A stretch of DNA of 14,275 nt from DASPUI01 sp035622995 (GTDB lineage Bacteria > Verrucomicrobiota > Verrucomicrobiia > Chthoniobacterales > UBA10450), in assembly GCA_035622995.1 (NCBI GenBank), contig DASPUI010000014.1:1-14275 (forward strand), written 5' to 3'. The notes beneath the pieces were generated by a model. The model did no database searches and was not told the DNA's origin. It saw nothing but the letters and a program-made list of their open reading frames with translations. The position numbers were made by a program, and so were the translations under genes. Positions 6,593 through 13,141 of the stretch are shown one piece after another. Numbering within the stretch: the first letter of the stretch is position 1; the number at the start of each line of letters is the position of its first letter.

Positions 6593-7387
6593 TTATCTTT
6601 GACAACGGCCGCACCAAACGGTGGTGCGGCCGGCAACGGTGCTGCATCTTAGCAGAGTGCGGTGCTTCGGGCAGACTCCATTTCGTTTCCATTTTTGATG
6701 GATTAGCCAATTTTGTGGCGGATCGGAGAAATCTCTGCCGAGCGTTTCGAGAGATCCTTTAACAACAAATTTTGTCGCGCGAAAGATCGCGATGCGCTCC
6801 CGCTCGGCCAGCTTCCTGGTTCGTCTTGATGGCAAAACTCTCGCGCGCCACAGAATTTCGTCTGCCATCCAATTCCCGATTCCGGGAAAACCGTTTTGCA
6901 TCAGCAGCACGCCTTTGATCGGCGCTTGGCGATGCCGATCTAAGAATTGAGCGAAGAATTTTTGATTGAACTCGCGCGATACAATTTCCGGAGCGACGCT
7001 TTTCCACCATTCCGGTTCGCTGTCGCCGTGATGGAAACGGACGCGGCCGAATTGGCGCGAATCGGCGAAGACGAGCGCGTGTTCGCTCTGATACAAGACA
7101 AGATGATCGTGTTTGCTGGGCCGAAAATCAGAATTTTCTACACGAATTTTACCGGTCATGCCCAGATGAACGCCGAGCCAGTTGGCACCGGAAAATTTGA
7201 AGAGCATTCGCTTGCCATGTGCGGTCGATCCTTCGAGTCTGGAGCCGACCAGTTTTTCCTGCATCGCCCGGGTGTTGCTTCCACGGAAAACGCGCTTTCG
7301 GTCGTGCATGCCGAGACCAACAATTTTCTGTCCGCGCCCGGCGTCCCATTGTTTGCGAAACCATTCGACCTCGGCCAGTTCAGGCAT
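6593..7387 (-). CDS. mutM: Formamidopyrimidine-DNA glycosylase (Fpg/MutM/Nei family)
   Basis: The 264-residue product begins MPELAEVE, giving the catalytic Pro2 (Schiff base with the damaged base's sugar) and Glu3; the usual Pro at position 5 is Ala. Lys59 in HGKRM corresponds to the conserved N-domain lysine. The helix-two-turn-helix DNA-binding segment is at about 160-185, with GIGNWMADEILW. The C-terminal zinc finger (about 239-262) contains the conserved arginine, Arg253 (AGRTT). Its metal ligands appear to be Cys239, His242, Cys259 and Cys262, so one of the four usual cysteines is His. It excises oxidised purines or pyrimidines from DNA in base-excision repair. The Fpg and Nei branches cannot be separated with certainty by eye. 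Its TAA directly abuts the stop codon of the convergent oxidoreductase gene. It is divergent from trxB with 95 bases between starts. Confidence 0.93.
   Translation of the reverse strand: MPELAEVEWFRKQWDAGRGQKIVGLGMHDRKRVFRGSNTRAMQEKLVGSRLEGSTAHGKRMLFKFSGANWLGVHLGMTGKIRVENSDFRPSKHDHLVLYQSEHALVFADSRQFGRVRFHHGDSEPEWWKSVAPEIVSREFNQKFFAQFLDRHRQAPIKGVLLMQNGFPGIGNWMADEILWRARVLPSRRTRKLAERERIAIFRATKFVVKGSLETLGRDFSDPPQNWLIHQKWKRNGVCPKHRTLLRCSTVAGRTTVWCGRCQR
6606..6632. repeat. Perfect 11-bp inverted repeat at the convergent 3' ends (possible bidirectional transcript end)
   Basis: CGGCCGCACCA at 6606-6616 is the exact reverse complement of TGGTGCGGCCG at 6622-6632, with a 5-base loop. It lies 13 bases past the stop of the plus-strand cassette and inside the last codons of the glycosylase gene (about residues 252-261, the zinc finger). 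No T-run follows on either strand, so an intrinsic terminator is not assured. A strong GC stem at a convergent junction could still stop transcription or protect 3' ends. Confidence 0.4.
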
Positions 7388-7482
7388 CGCCCAGGGTATG
7401 GCGGGCCGGGCAAGCGATCAAAGCATCTCTGAAAAAGTGCCGAGCGACTTCACGCTACTGGCGCACCGTGCTAGATTTATCC

Positions 7483-8418
7483 ATGGAGAAAGTGATCATC
7501 GTCGGGAGCGGCTGCGCCGGCCTGACCGCGGCGATTTATGCCGGGCGGGCAAATTTGCAGCCTCTCGTGCTCGAAGGTCGCCAGCCGGGCGGTCAGCTTT
7601 CAACCACCACGCTGGTCGAAAATTTTCCCGGCTTTCCGGATGGAATTGACGGGCCGCAATTGATTTTGAACATGCACCGGCAGGCCGAGAAATTCGGCGC
7701 GCGATTCTCGTATGCGGAAGTGACCGATTTAGACACCAGCAACGAGCATATCCGGGTGCAGGCGGACGACGAATGGCTCGAAACCAAGGCGCTCATCATC
7801 GCCAGCGGCGCATCCGCGCGTTATCTCGGTCTGGAAGATGAAACCAAGCTGATTGGCCACGGCCTAACAAGTTGTGCAACCTGCGACGGCGCTTTCTACA
7901 AGAACGTCCCGGTCGGCGTAGTCGGCGGAGGCGATTCCGCTGCCGAGGAAGCGCTCTTCCTGACGAGATTTGCCTCGAAGGTTTATTTGATTCATCGACG
8001 CGACAAAATGCGCGCTTCGAAGATCATGGCAGATCGTGTGTTCGCGAACAAAAAGATCGAACCGATCTGGAACACGGTCGTCGCGAAATATCTGGCAGAT
8101 GAAAAAGGCGAAATGCGAGCGGTAATGTTGCGCGACGTGAACACCAGCCAGGAGCGCGAGCTACCGGTCGCGGCCATATTTGTCGCAATCGGGCACGATC
8201 CAAATACGAAAGCGTATGAAGGAAAACTCGAGACCGATCCGGACGGTTACCTGATTGCGAAAAATCTGGCGGAGAGCAAACATCCGGGCGTTTTCATCGC
8301 GGGCGATGTGGCGGACCGCGTTTACAAACAGGCAGTTACCGCGGCTGGCTCGGGTTGCGCGGCGGCAATCGAAGCCGAACGCTATCTCGCCGAGCTGGAA
8401 GACGAAGCAACGAGTTAG
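7483..8418 (+). CDS. trxB: Thioredoxin reductase (NADPH)
   Basis: The 311-residue length is normal for the low-molecular-weight bacterial enzyme. The FAD-binding motif GSGCAG is at 8-13 (commonly GSGPAG), followed by QPGGQLS at 34-40 and ENFPGF at 46-51. The redox-active disulfide is Cys131-Ala-Thr-Cys134 in TSCATCDGAFYK. NADPH binding is shown by GGGDSAAEEA at 148-157 and HRRDKMRAS at 171-179, whose arginines select the 2'-phosphate. FIAGDVAD at 271-278 closes the FAD site. It reduces thioredoxin using NADPH in the cytoplasm. The ATG at 7483 begins directly before the first FAD strand. An upstream in-frame GTG at 7468 is less likely, and no Shine-Dalgarno is visible for either. It is a single gene, divergent from mutM and followed by a 92-base gap. 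Confidence 0.95.
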   Translation: MEKVIIVGSGCAGLTAAIYAGRANLQPLVLEGRQPGGQLSTTTLVENFPGFPDGIDGPQLILNMHRQAEKFGARFSYAEVTDLDTSNEHIRVQADDEWLETKALIIASGASARYLGLEDETKLIGHGLTSCATCDGAFYKNVPVGVVGGGDSAAEEALFLTRFASKVYLIHRRDKMRASKIMADRVFANKKIEPIWNTVVAKYLADEKGEMRAVMLRDVNTSQERELPVAAIFVAIGHDPNTKAYEGKLETDPDGYLIAKNLAESKHPGVFIAGDVADRVYKQAVTAAGSGCAAAIEAERYLAELEDEATS

Positions 8419-8420
8419 GG

Positions 8421-8488
8421 AGAATTCACTCGATTGATGGGCTAAGCGGTCCTTACGCGCTCTTGTTTGGAATAATCGAGATAATTCT
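8421..8488. repeat. Imperfect 15-base inverted repeat between trxB and the GT4 gene
   Basis: The arm at 8421-8435 (AGAATTCACTCGATT) and the reverse complement of 8474-8488 agree at 13 of 15 positions; the 38 bases between would form a large loop. It starts two bases after the trxB stop. No T-run follows. It could be a weak transcript-end structure, or the right arm could simply belong to the degenerate repeat described for 8471-8507. Confidence 0.3.
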
Positions 8489-8507
8489 GTTAATCCTGTC
8501 CTGATTC
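8471..8507. repeat. Degenerate short-repeat element before the GT4 start
   Basis: The stretch contains several overlapping near-copies of an AATYCTGT-like unit: AATTCTGT, TAATCCTGT and CCTGATTC in succession. It ends three bases before the GTG start at 8511. A related stretch with TATTCTGATAGG then ATTATTCTGTG lies at about 12355-12378. I recall similar AATCCTGT-rich repeats dispersed between genes in several environmental bacterial genomes, but cannot confirm identity here. Confidence 0.35.
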
Positions 8508-8510
8508 GCC

Positions 8511-9695
8511 GTGAAGATTTGCGACGTGACGCAATTTTATTCGCCGTTGAGCGGCGGAGTGAAGCGCTATCTTCACGAAAAAGTTTCCTACATCGAAAAA
8601 TACGCTCCCGACGACGAACACGTTCTCATCGTGCCAGGTAGTAAAACCGAGTCGACTGGAAGGGGTCGCTCGCGCGTTTATACGATTCATTCGCCACTCC
8701 TTTCACGCACATCGCGTTACCGCGCTCTCCTGAACCTGCGCGCGGTGGAGAGCATTTTCGAGCGCGAGCGCCCGGACATCATCGAATCAGGCGATCCGTA
8801 TCAGATCGGATGGAAATCAATTGCATCTGCCAGCGCGCTGCGAATTCCGGCCGTTGCATTTTATCACTCGCATTTTCCGGAAGCCTACTTGCGCAGCACC
8901 GGCAAATATTTTGGCCGCACGATGACCGAGGCGTTAATGGACTATGCCCGGCGGTACGTACGCAACCTTTACAACCGGTTCGAAGCGACGCTCGTCCCAT
9001 CCGAGCGACTGGCCGGGGTTCTTTCGAGTTGGGGGGTAACGAATGTTCGACTCGTTAGCCTGGGCGTGAACACGGATGTATTCAGCCCGGCACCAAACGA
9101 CGGAAATGCCGTTCGCGAATCGTTAGGCATATCGACCAGGCAAAAACTGCTGCTCTATGTCGGCAGGCTGTCTAAAGAAAAAAATATGAAGACGCTCTTT
9201 CAAGCTTTCGAACTCCTGAAGCGGCGCCGGCCTAACGAATTTCATCTGTTGGTCATCGGCGACGGCCCAGAACGGGATCATTTCCGCAAGCTCCAGGAGT
9301 GCGGCGCAGATGTCTCCTGGATTCGATATTGCTCGAACTCGCTCGAACTTGCGCGCTATTATCGTTCGGCGGATCTCTTCGTTCATCCCGGAGTCGAAGA
9401 AACCTTCGGGCTGGTCGCGCTCGAAAGTCAGGCTTGCGGCACGCCGGTCGTCGGAATTCGCGGCAGTTATATGGATCGCATCATTTTTCACGAACAGGAG
9501 TCTTGGGCACGCGAAAACACGGCTGACGCGCTGGCCGACGCGATCGAGGAATTAAGCGCGAAAAAACTCTCCGCTTTAGGGGGCAATGCTTCACGCCTGG
9601 CCGAACAACTTCATGGTTGGCCCCGGGTATTCGATCAACTGTTTTGCATTTATCGTGAGGTTTGCGCAAACTACCAAAGCAACGGCGAAAAATGA
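8511..9695 (+). CDS. Family 4 glycosyltransferase (GT-B, PimB/SqdX/MgtA-like)
   Basis: The 394-residue protein has two GT-B domains. The N-terminal domain begins MKICDVTQFYSPLSGGVKRY, with the glycine-rich acceptor loop at about 14-17, and includes HSHFPEAYL at about 119-127 and VPSERLAGVL at 162-171. The C-terminal nucleotide-sugar domain runs from about 205 to 370: LLYVGRLSKEKN (214-225), LVIGDGPERD (247-256) and the retaining-enzyme EX7E motif as Glu297 and Glu305 in EETFGLVALE. The acceptor side resembles enzymes that glycosylate lipids (mannosyl- or sulfoquinovosyl-type), so a membrane glycolipid is the best guess, not proven. The GTG start at 8511 is the only start that gives the complete first strand, and it lacks a visible Shine-Dalgarno. 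The stop overlaps the next ATG (ATGA at 9692), so the acetyltransferase is probably coupled to it. Confidence 0.92.
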   Translation: MKICDVTQFYSPLSGGVKRYLHEKVSYIEKYAPDDEHVLIVPGSKTESTGRGRSRVYTIHSPLLSRTSRYRALLNLRAVESIFERERPDIIESGDPYQIGWKSIASASALRIPAVAFYHSHFPEAYLRSTGKYFGRTMTEALMDYARRYVRNLYNRFEATLVPSERLAGVLSSWGVTNVRLVSLGVNTDVFSPAPNDGNAVRESLGISTRQKLLLYVGRLSKEKNMKTLFQAFELLKRRRPNEFHLLVIGDGPERDHFRKLQECGADVSWIRYCSNSLELARYYRSADLFVHPGVEETFGLVALESQACGTPVVGIRGSYMDRIIFHEQESWARENTADALADAIEELSAKKLSALGGNASRLAEQLHGWPRVFDQLFCIYREVCANYQSNGEK

Positions 9696-10420
9696 GCGCG
9701 CAGAAGACATTTACCATTCGCAGCTATCGCAAATCCGATCGGGAAGCGGTCCGGCGACTTTGCTGCCAAACCGGCTTTCTCGGCGAGCCGATCGATCCGG
9801 TCTACGAAGATCGACAATTGTTCGCCGATTTTCTGACGACGTACTACACCGATCACGAGCCCGAGTCATCGTTTGTGCTCGAACGCGACGGCGAAATTCG
9901 TGGCTATTTGCTCGGTTCACGCCGGCCTTTGCAAAATCAGCTCTACTCATTTTGGCAAAACGTCTCGCTCTTCTTGAAAGCTCTCACCCGGTATTTTCGT
10001 TACAACGTGCGGTCCCGCCGCTTTATTCGATGGACGCTGGTGCACGGATGGCGCGAAGTGCCAGCCGCGCCGCGACGGGTCCCGCATTTTCACATTAACC
10101 TCCTGCCGGATGCGCGGAAGATGTCCACCACTCGCGCGCTAATGAGCGCGTACCTGAGTTATCTGTATCGCTGCGGCGAAAAACGGGTTTATGGGCAAAT
10201 CGTTACATTCGAGAGCCGCCGCGGCGAAAAAATGTTTGAACGCTATGGATTCAAAGTTCTCAATCGGGCCGAGATCACCAAGTACAAAGCATTCTATCCC
10301 GAATCGGTTTACTTGAGCACTGTGATTAAGAATCTCGAAACCGCCGGCCCGTTGTCGGCGACGATGAGGACGCCGGTTGCTCAAGATCGGCAACTTGTTT
10401 GCGGCGATGGCGTGCGCTAG
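9692..10420 (+). CDS. GNAT-family acetyltransferase, divergent
   Basis: This 242-residue protein starts with a GNAT-like first strand (FTIRSYRKSDREAVRRLCC, about 7-25), followed by SFVLERDGEIRGYLLG at about 60-75. The core HFHINLLPDARKMSTTRALM at about 132-151 corresponds to strand 4 and the acetyl-CoA pyrophosphate loop. Here the usual R/Q-x-x-G-x-G/A is replaced by ARKMSTTRA, which has no glycines. RRGEKMFERYGFKVLNR at about 176-192 is the usual end of the fold (neighbour helix and GF). A middle insert at about 78-128 is rich in aromatic and basic residues. It would acetylate, or acylate, an amine; the substrate is unknown. ATG 9692 overlaps the GT4 stop. A more upstream ATG at 9662 would overlap the GT4 gene by 34 bases and is less likely. 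Confidence 0.8.
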   Translation: MSAQKTFTIRSYRKSDREAVRRLCCQTGFLGEPIDPVYEDRQLFADFLTTYYTDHEPESSFVLERDGEIRGYLLGSRRPLQNQLYSFWQNVSLFLKALTRYFRYNVRSRRFIRWTLVHGWREVPAAPRRVPHFHINLLPDARKMSTTRALMSAYLSYLYRCGEKRVYGQIVTFESRRGEKMFERYGFKVLNRAEITKYKAFYPESVYLSTVIKNLETAGPLSATMRTPVAQDRQLVCGDGVR

Positions 10421-10438
10421 TTTTCGGCGCATTTTTTT
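10413..10438 (+). terminator. Probable intrinsic terminator after the GNAT gene
   Basis: TGCGC at 10413-10417 and GCGCA at 10427-10431 form a 5-bp GC-rich stem (one more G-T pair possible) around a 9-base loop, followed at once by seven T residues at 10432-10438. The stop codon TAG (10418-10420) lies in the loop. The stem is short, but the T-run is the only such stem-plus-T-run I noticed at a gene end in the window. Confidence 0.5.
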
Positions 10439-10457
10439 GCCGGGATAGTTCAGTTGG
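10439..10457 (+). other. tRNA 5'-end-like fragment upstream of sulP
   Basis: GCCGGGATAGTTCAGTTGG reads like the acceptor strand, position 8-9 TA and D-arm 5' half of a bacterial tRNA. The match stops in the D-loop: no D-stem 3' half, anticodon arm, T-arm or 3' acceptor strand follows, so this is not a tRNA gene. A 15-of-17 match lies on the other side of sulP at 12309-12325. Confidence 0.4.
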
Positions 10458-10498
10458 CCGCTGATTTGTCAATTGCCTAACGAGTCCGATTAACTACC

Positions 10499-12199
10499 AT
10501 GAACCGCTGGAAGCGCTGGCTGCCCGGACTCCAGATTCTGAGCGATTACCAACGTGCCTGGTTGGCGAGCGACCTGATGGCTGGATTGATGCTGACAGCG
10601 ATGCTGGTGCCAGTCGGCATCGCCTACGCGCTGGCTTCTGGCGTTCCCGGAATCTGTGGACTTTACGCCACGATTGTCCCGCTGCTCGCCTACGCGGTCT
10701 TTGGTCCCAGCCGCATTTTGGTGCTGGGGCCGGATTCGTCTCTCGCTCCCGTGATTCTCGCGGTCGTCTTTCCTCTTTCTGGTGGCGTTCCCATGCGTGC
10801 TGTTGCTCTCGCCAGCATGATGGCAATCGTTTCGGGTTTGGTCTGCATCCTGATAGGTGCATTTCGCCTGGGATTCGTCACTGAACTCATCTCAAAACCG
10901 ATCCGCTACGGCTATATGAATGGCATTGCGCTCACGGTCCTGATAAGCCAGACGCCCAAGCTCTTCGGCTTCTCGATCGATGGCGTCGGTCCAGTTCGCG
11001 ACGTCGTGCGCATCGCGCAAGGTATCCTCGGTGGCCAGGCCAATTGGGCATCATTCGCGGTTGGTGCTGGCACACTCGCCGCGATTTTCTTGCTCAAGCC
11101 TTATAAGCGTATCCCGGGGCTTCTCCTCGCGGTCGTCGCGGCGACCGTGGTGGTCGATGTAATGGACCTCGGCGCGACCCATGGCGTTAAAGTCCTCGGT
11201 CCGCTGCCGCAAGGACTGCCATCATTTTCTTTGCCGGTAATAAGTTATACTCATCTTCGAGATGTTGTAGTCGGCGGCTGCGCGGTCGCCATGGTCGCGT
11301 TCGCGGACACGAGCGTCCTGTCGCGGACTTTCGCCGCCAAGACCCGAACACTGGTTGATCCGAACCAGGAAATGATTGGTCTGGGCGCAGCCAACCTCGC
11401 CGCCGGCTTCTTTCAAGGATTCACAATTAGCGCCAGCTCATCACGCACACCGGTTGTGGAAGCGGCCGGCGCGAAGACACAACTGACGGGAGTGGTGGGC
11501 GCAATCGCGGTCGCGCTGCTGGTTTTGTTCGCACCCAGCCTGCTAAAGGACTTACCCAGCAGCGCGCTCGCTGCGGTCGTAATCGCGGCCGCCATCGGCT
11601 TGTTCGAATTCGCAGACCTGCGGCGCATCTTCCGCATCCAGCGATGGGAATTTTGGCTGTCCATTGTCTGTTTCGTCGGTGTTGCCGTTTTTGGGGTGAT
11701 TCCCGGCATCGGCATCGCAATCATCATCGCGATCATTGAGTTTCTTTGGGACGGTTGGCGACCACATTACGCAGTGCTCGGCCGAGTCGATGGTATTCGA
11801 GGCTACCACGATATTAAACGTTATCCTACCGCGCGCCTTATTCCCGGTTTGGTGCTGTTCCGTTGGGATGCACCTCTTTTCTTCGCCAATGCCGAGCTCT
11901 TTCATCAGCGCGTGCTCGAGGCCCTTGCGCAATCGCCGACTCCCGTGCGGCGAATCATTGTCACGGCCGAACCCGTTACCAGCATCGACGTGACTTCGGC
12001 TGACATGCTCGGCGAGCTCGAGCACAGCTTAAGTGAATCCGGCATCGAACTGCGGTTCGCTGAAATGAAGGATCCAGTCAAAGACAAGCTGAGACGCTTC
12101 GAGCTATTCGAACGCTTCGGCGCATCCAATTTCCATCCGACTATAGGCAGCGCGGTGGATGACTACCTCGAAGCCCACGCGGTCGGCTGGAAACCATGA
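10499..12199 (+). CDS. SulP-family inorganic anion transporter with STAS domain
   Basis: This 566-residue membrane protein has the SulP N-terminal signature DLMAGLMLTAMLVPVGIAYA at about 25-44, then GVPGICGLYATIVP and GPDSSLAPVI. Long hydrophobic segments continue to about residue 418. FFQGFTISASSSRTPVVEAAGAKTQL at about 304-329 corresponds to the conserved SulP loop with an SR pair. The cytoplasmic STAS domain runs from about 440 to 560 (LVLFRWDAPLFFANAELF, then IDVTSADMLGELEHSL at about 496-511 and LFERFGASNFHPTIGSAV). SulP proteins carry sulfate, bicarbonate, dicarboxylates or other anions, and the substrate here cannot be fixed. ATG 10499 gives a short N-terminal tail before helix 1. It lacks a clear Shine-Dalgarno. 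It is probably its own transcription unit, as the preceding gene ends in a terminator-like hairpin. It is unlikely to share a transcript with the molybdenum enzyme 3.9 kb upstream. Confidence 0.93.
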   Translation: MNRWKRWLPGLQILSDYQRAWLASDLMAGLMLTAMLVPVGIAYALASGVPGICGLYATIVPLLAYAVFGPSRILVLGPDSSLAPVILAVVFPLSGGVPMRAVALASMMAIVSGLVCILIGAFRLGFVTELISKPIRYGYMNGIALTVLISQTPKLFGFSIDGVGPVRDVVRIAQGILGGQANWASFAVGAGTLAAIFLLKPYKRIPGLLLAVVAATVVVDVMDLGATHGVKVLGPLPQGLPSFSLPVISYTHLRDVVVGGCAVAMVAFADTSVLSRTFAAKTRTLVDPNQEMIGLGAANLAAGFFQGFTISASSSRTPVVEAAGAKTQLTGVVGAIAVALLVLFAPSLLKDLPSSALAAVVIAAAIGLFEFADLRRIFRIQRWEFWLSIVCFVGVAVFGVIPGIGIAIIIAIIEFLWDGWRPHYAVLGRVDGIRGYHDIKRYPTARLIPGLVLFRWDAPLFFANAELFHQRVLEALAQSPTPVRRIIVTAEPVTSIDVTSADMLGELEHSLSESGIELRFAEMKDPVKDKLRRFELFERFGASNFHPTIGSAVDDYLEAHAVGWKP

Positions 12200-12219
12200 A
12201 TGGAGTTTGATGGAGTTTG
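12200..12219. repeat. Perfect 10-base tandem duplication after sulP
   Basis: ATGGAGTTTG occurs twice head to tail at 12200-12209 and 12210-12219, starting at the base after the sulP stop. It is too short to name as an element; slippage or a small recent duplication would explain it. Confidence 0.5.
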
Positions 12220-12244
12220 GACGGCGCGTTGCAATCGGCAACTG

Positions 12245-12272
12245 GGGGACCGCAACTTGAGGAAACGGCCCC
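12245..12272 (+). other. Weak hairpin downstream of sulP
   Basis: GGGG (12245-12248) plus CCG (12250-12252) pair with CGG (12266-12268) plus CCCC (12269-12272), leaving one bulged A and a 13-base loop. No T-run follows. It may be a transcript-end structure for sulP, which otherwise has no visible terminator. Confidence 0.25.
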
Positions 12273-12308
12273 GCGAAAACTGCAGTTAGGAGTATTTGGC
12301 CTGCAAGC

Positions 12309-12325
12309 GCCGGCATAGCTCAGTT
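12309..12325 (+). other. tRNA 5'-end-like fragment downstream of sulP
   Basis: GCCGGCATAGCTCAGTT matches the start of many bacterial tRNAs (acceptor strand, TA, GCTC D-stem, AGTT of the D-loop), and then similarity ends. The following bases cannot form a D-stem, anticodon arm or T-arm. It has the same orientation as the fragment at 10439-10457, and the two bracket sulP. Confidence 0.4.
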
Positions 12326-12368
12326 AAAAGATTACCGACTGCTCAGCGCGATTTTTATTCTGATAGGA

Positions 12369-13124
12369 TTATTCTGTGTTTCTGAGTCGCGGGTCGGTTG
12401 GTGCGCCGTCCGCGCCTGCAACGTGAAAACACCCATCTGATTCGTTGGGCTTCAGAAACGTTGCCGCGCACAGGAAGATGAATACCGCTACCGCGCCGAT
12501 CCACTCCCAAAAACCAAGGTGCCAGAAGACCGAATGCCGAAGTGCGTTTCGGATGGGTCGGGAAAGAGCCGGATCGAATTGCGAGAGTAACAATAATGCT
12601 TCACTGCAAACAACTCCCGCCAACGGCAAGAGCGTTACCGTTCCCCAGACCCGGAACAACCATCGCGGAAGAACGCGTCCACGCCCGTTCCACGCGCACC
12701 AGCAGCCGACCAGCATGCTTAGCCCAATCAATCCCGCCGAAGATCGTGCCAGAGATTCGTGAAACCGCCGGATACCCAACGTCGCGTGCGCGTGCTGCGG
12801 CACCACGAAACAATCAGCGATGAGCGCGACGATTCCGAGCAGTAACGTAGCGCCCGCGATCCTTGCCGCGAAGATCGACACCACGCGGAGGCTGTGCGTC
12901 AAATGAAAGGCGAATGGGACCATGAACAGTCCAGTCAAAATCAAGCCCGCAGCTGCAACCCGGTAATGCTGCGGGTTATCGCGCGGCGAAAGCAAATTGG
13001 AGATTACTCGGTATCTCCAGTCGTACCCTTTCGGAAACATCGACGCGCTGACCGCCAGGACTCCAAAGAACGAGACCAGAATCAGGCAGAGCAAAATCAT
13101 CAGTCCCAATCTACGCCGGAACAT
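12369..13124 (-). CDS. Six-helix integral membrane protein, DUF998-like
   Basis: This 251-residue protein has hydrophobic segments near 5-27, 56-76, 84-107, 128-147, 158-180 and 203-224, so about six transmembrane helices. After the first helix comes a polar loop, YDWRYRVISNLLSPRDNP (about 34-51), which resembles the loop of DUF998-type membrane proteins. Another loop carries DCFVVPQHAHATLGIRRFHE at about 104-123, with several histidines. The C-terminal tail after 225 is hydrophilic. No enzymatic motif is recognised, and the DUF998 link is tentative. ATG at 13124 has a GGAAG stretch 11 bases upstream, the best Shine-Dalgarno-like site in the window. It lies 17 bases downstream of the TPR gene on the same strand and is likely cotranscribed with it. 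Its stop lies in the short degenerate sequence shared with the 8471-8507 region. Confidence 0.75.
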   Translation of the reverse strand: MFRRRLGLMILLCLILVSFFGVLAVSASMFPKGYDWRYRVISNLLSPRDNPQHYRVAAAGLILTGLFMVPFAFHLTHSLRVVSIFAARIAGATLLLGIVALIADCFVVPQHAHATLGIRRFHESLARSSAGLIGLSMLVGCWCAWNGRGRVLPRWLFRVWGTVTLLPLAGVVCSEALLLLSQFDPALSRPIRNALRHSVFWHLGFWEWIGAVAVFIFLCAATFLKPNESDGCFHVAGADGAPTDPRLRNTE

Positions 13125-13141
13125 TCGATCAAAATCTTCCT

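Noticed and set aside
10439..10515. Possible complete tRNA gene
   Set aside because: Only the 5' acceptor and D-arm strand match. No anticodon arm, T-arm or matching 3' acceptor follows, and sulP begins within the required length.
11552..12025. Minus-strand open frame inside sulP
   Set aside because: It is antisense to the SulP/STAS coding region with no motif; it is a by-product of GC-rich codon use.
5042..12199. Functional link between the sulfite-oxidase-fold enzyme and SulP as a sulfite-to-sulfate pathway
   Set aside because: They are separated by four genes, one of them on the other strand, and by a terminator-like site; neither substrate is shown by sequence, so proximity alone is not enough.
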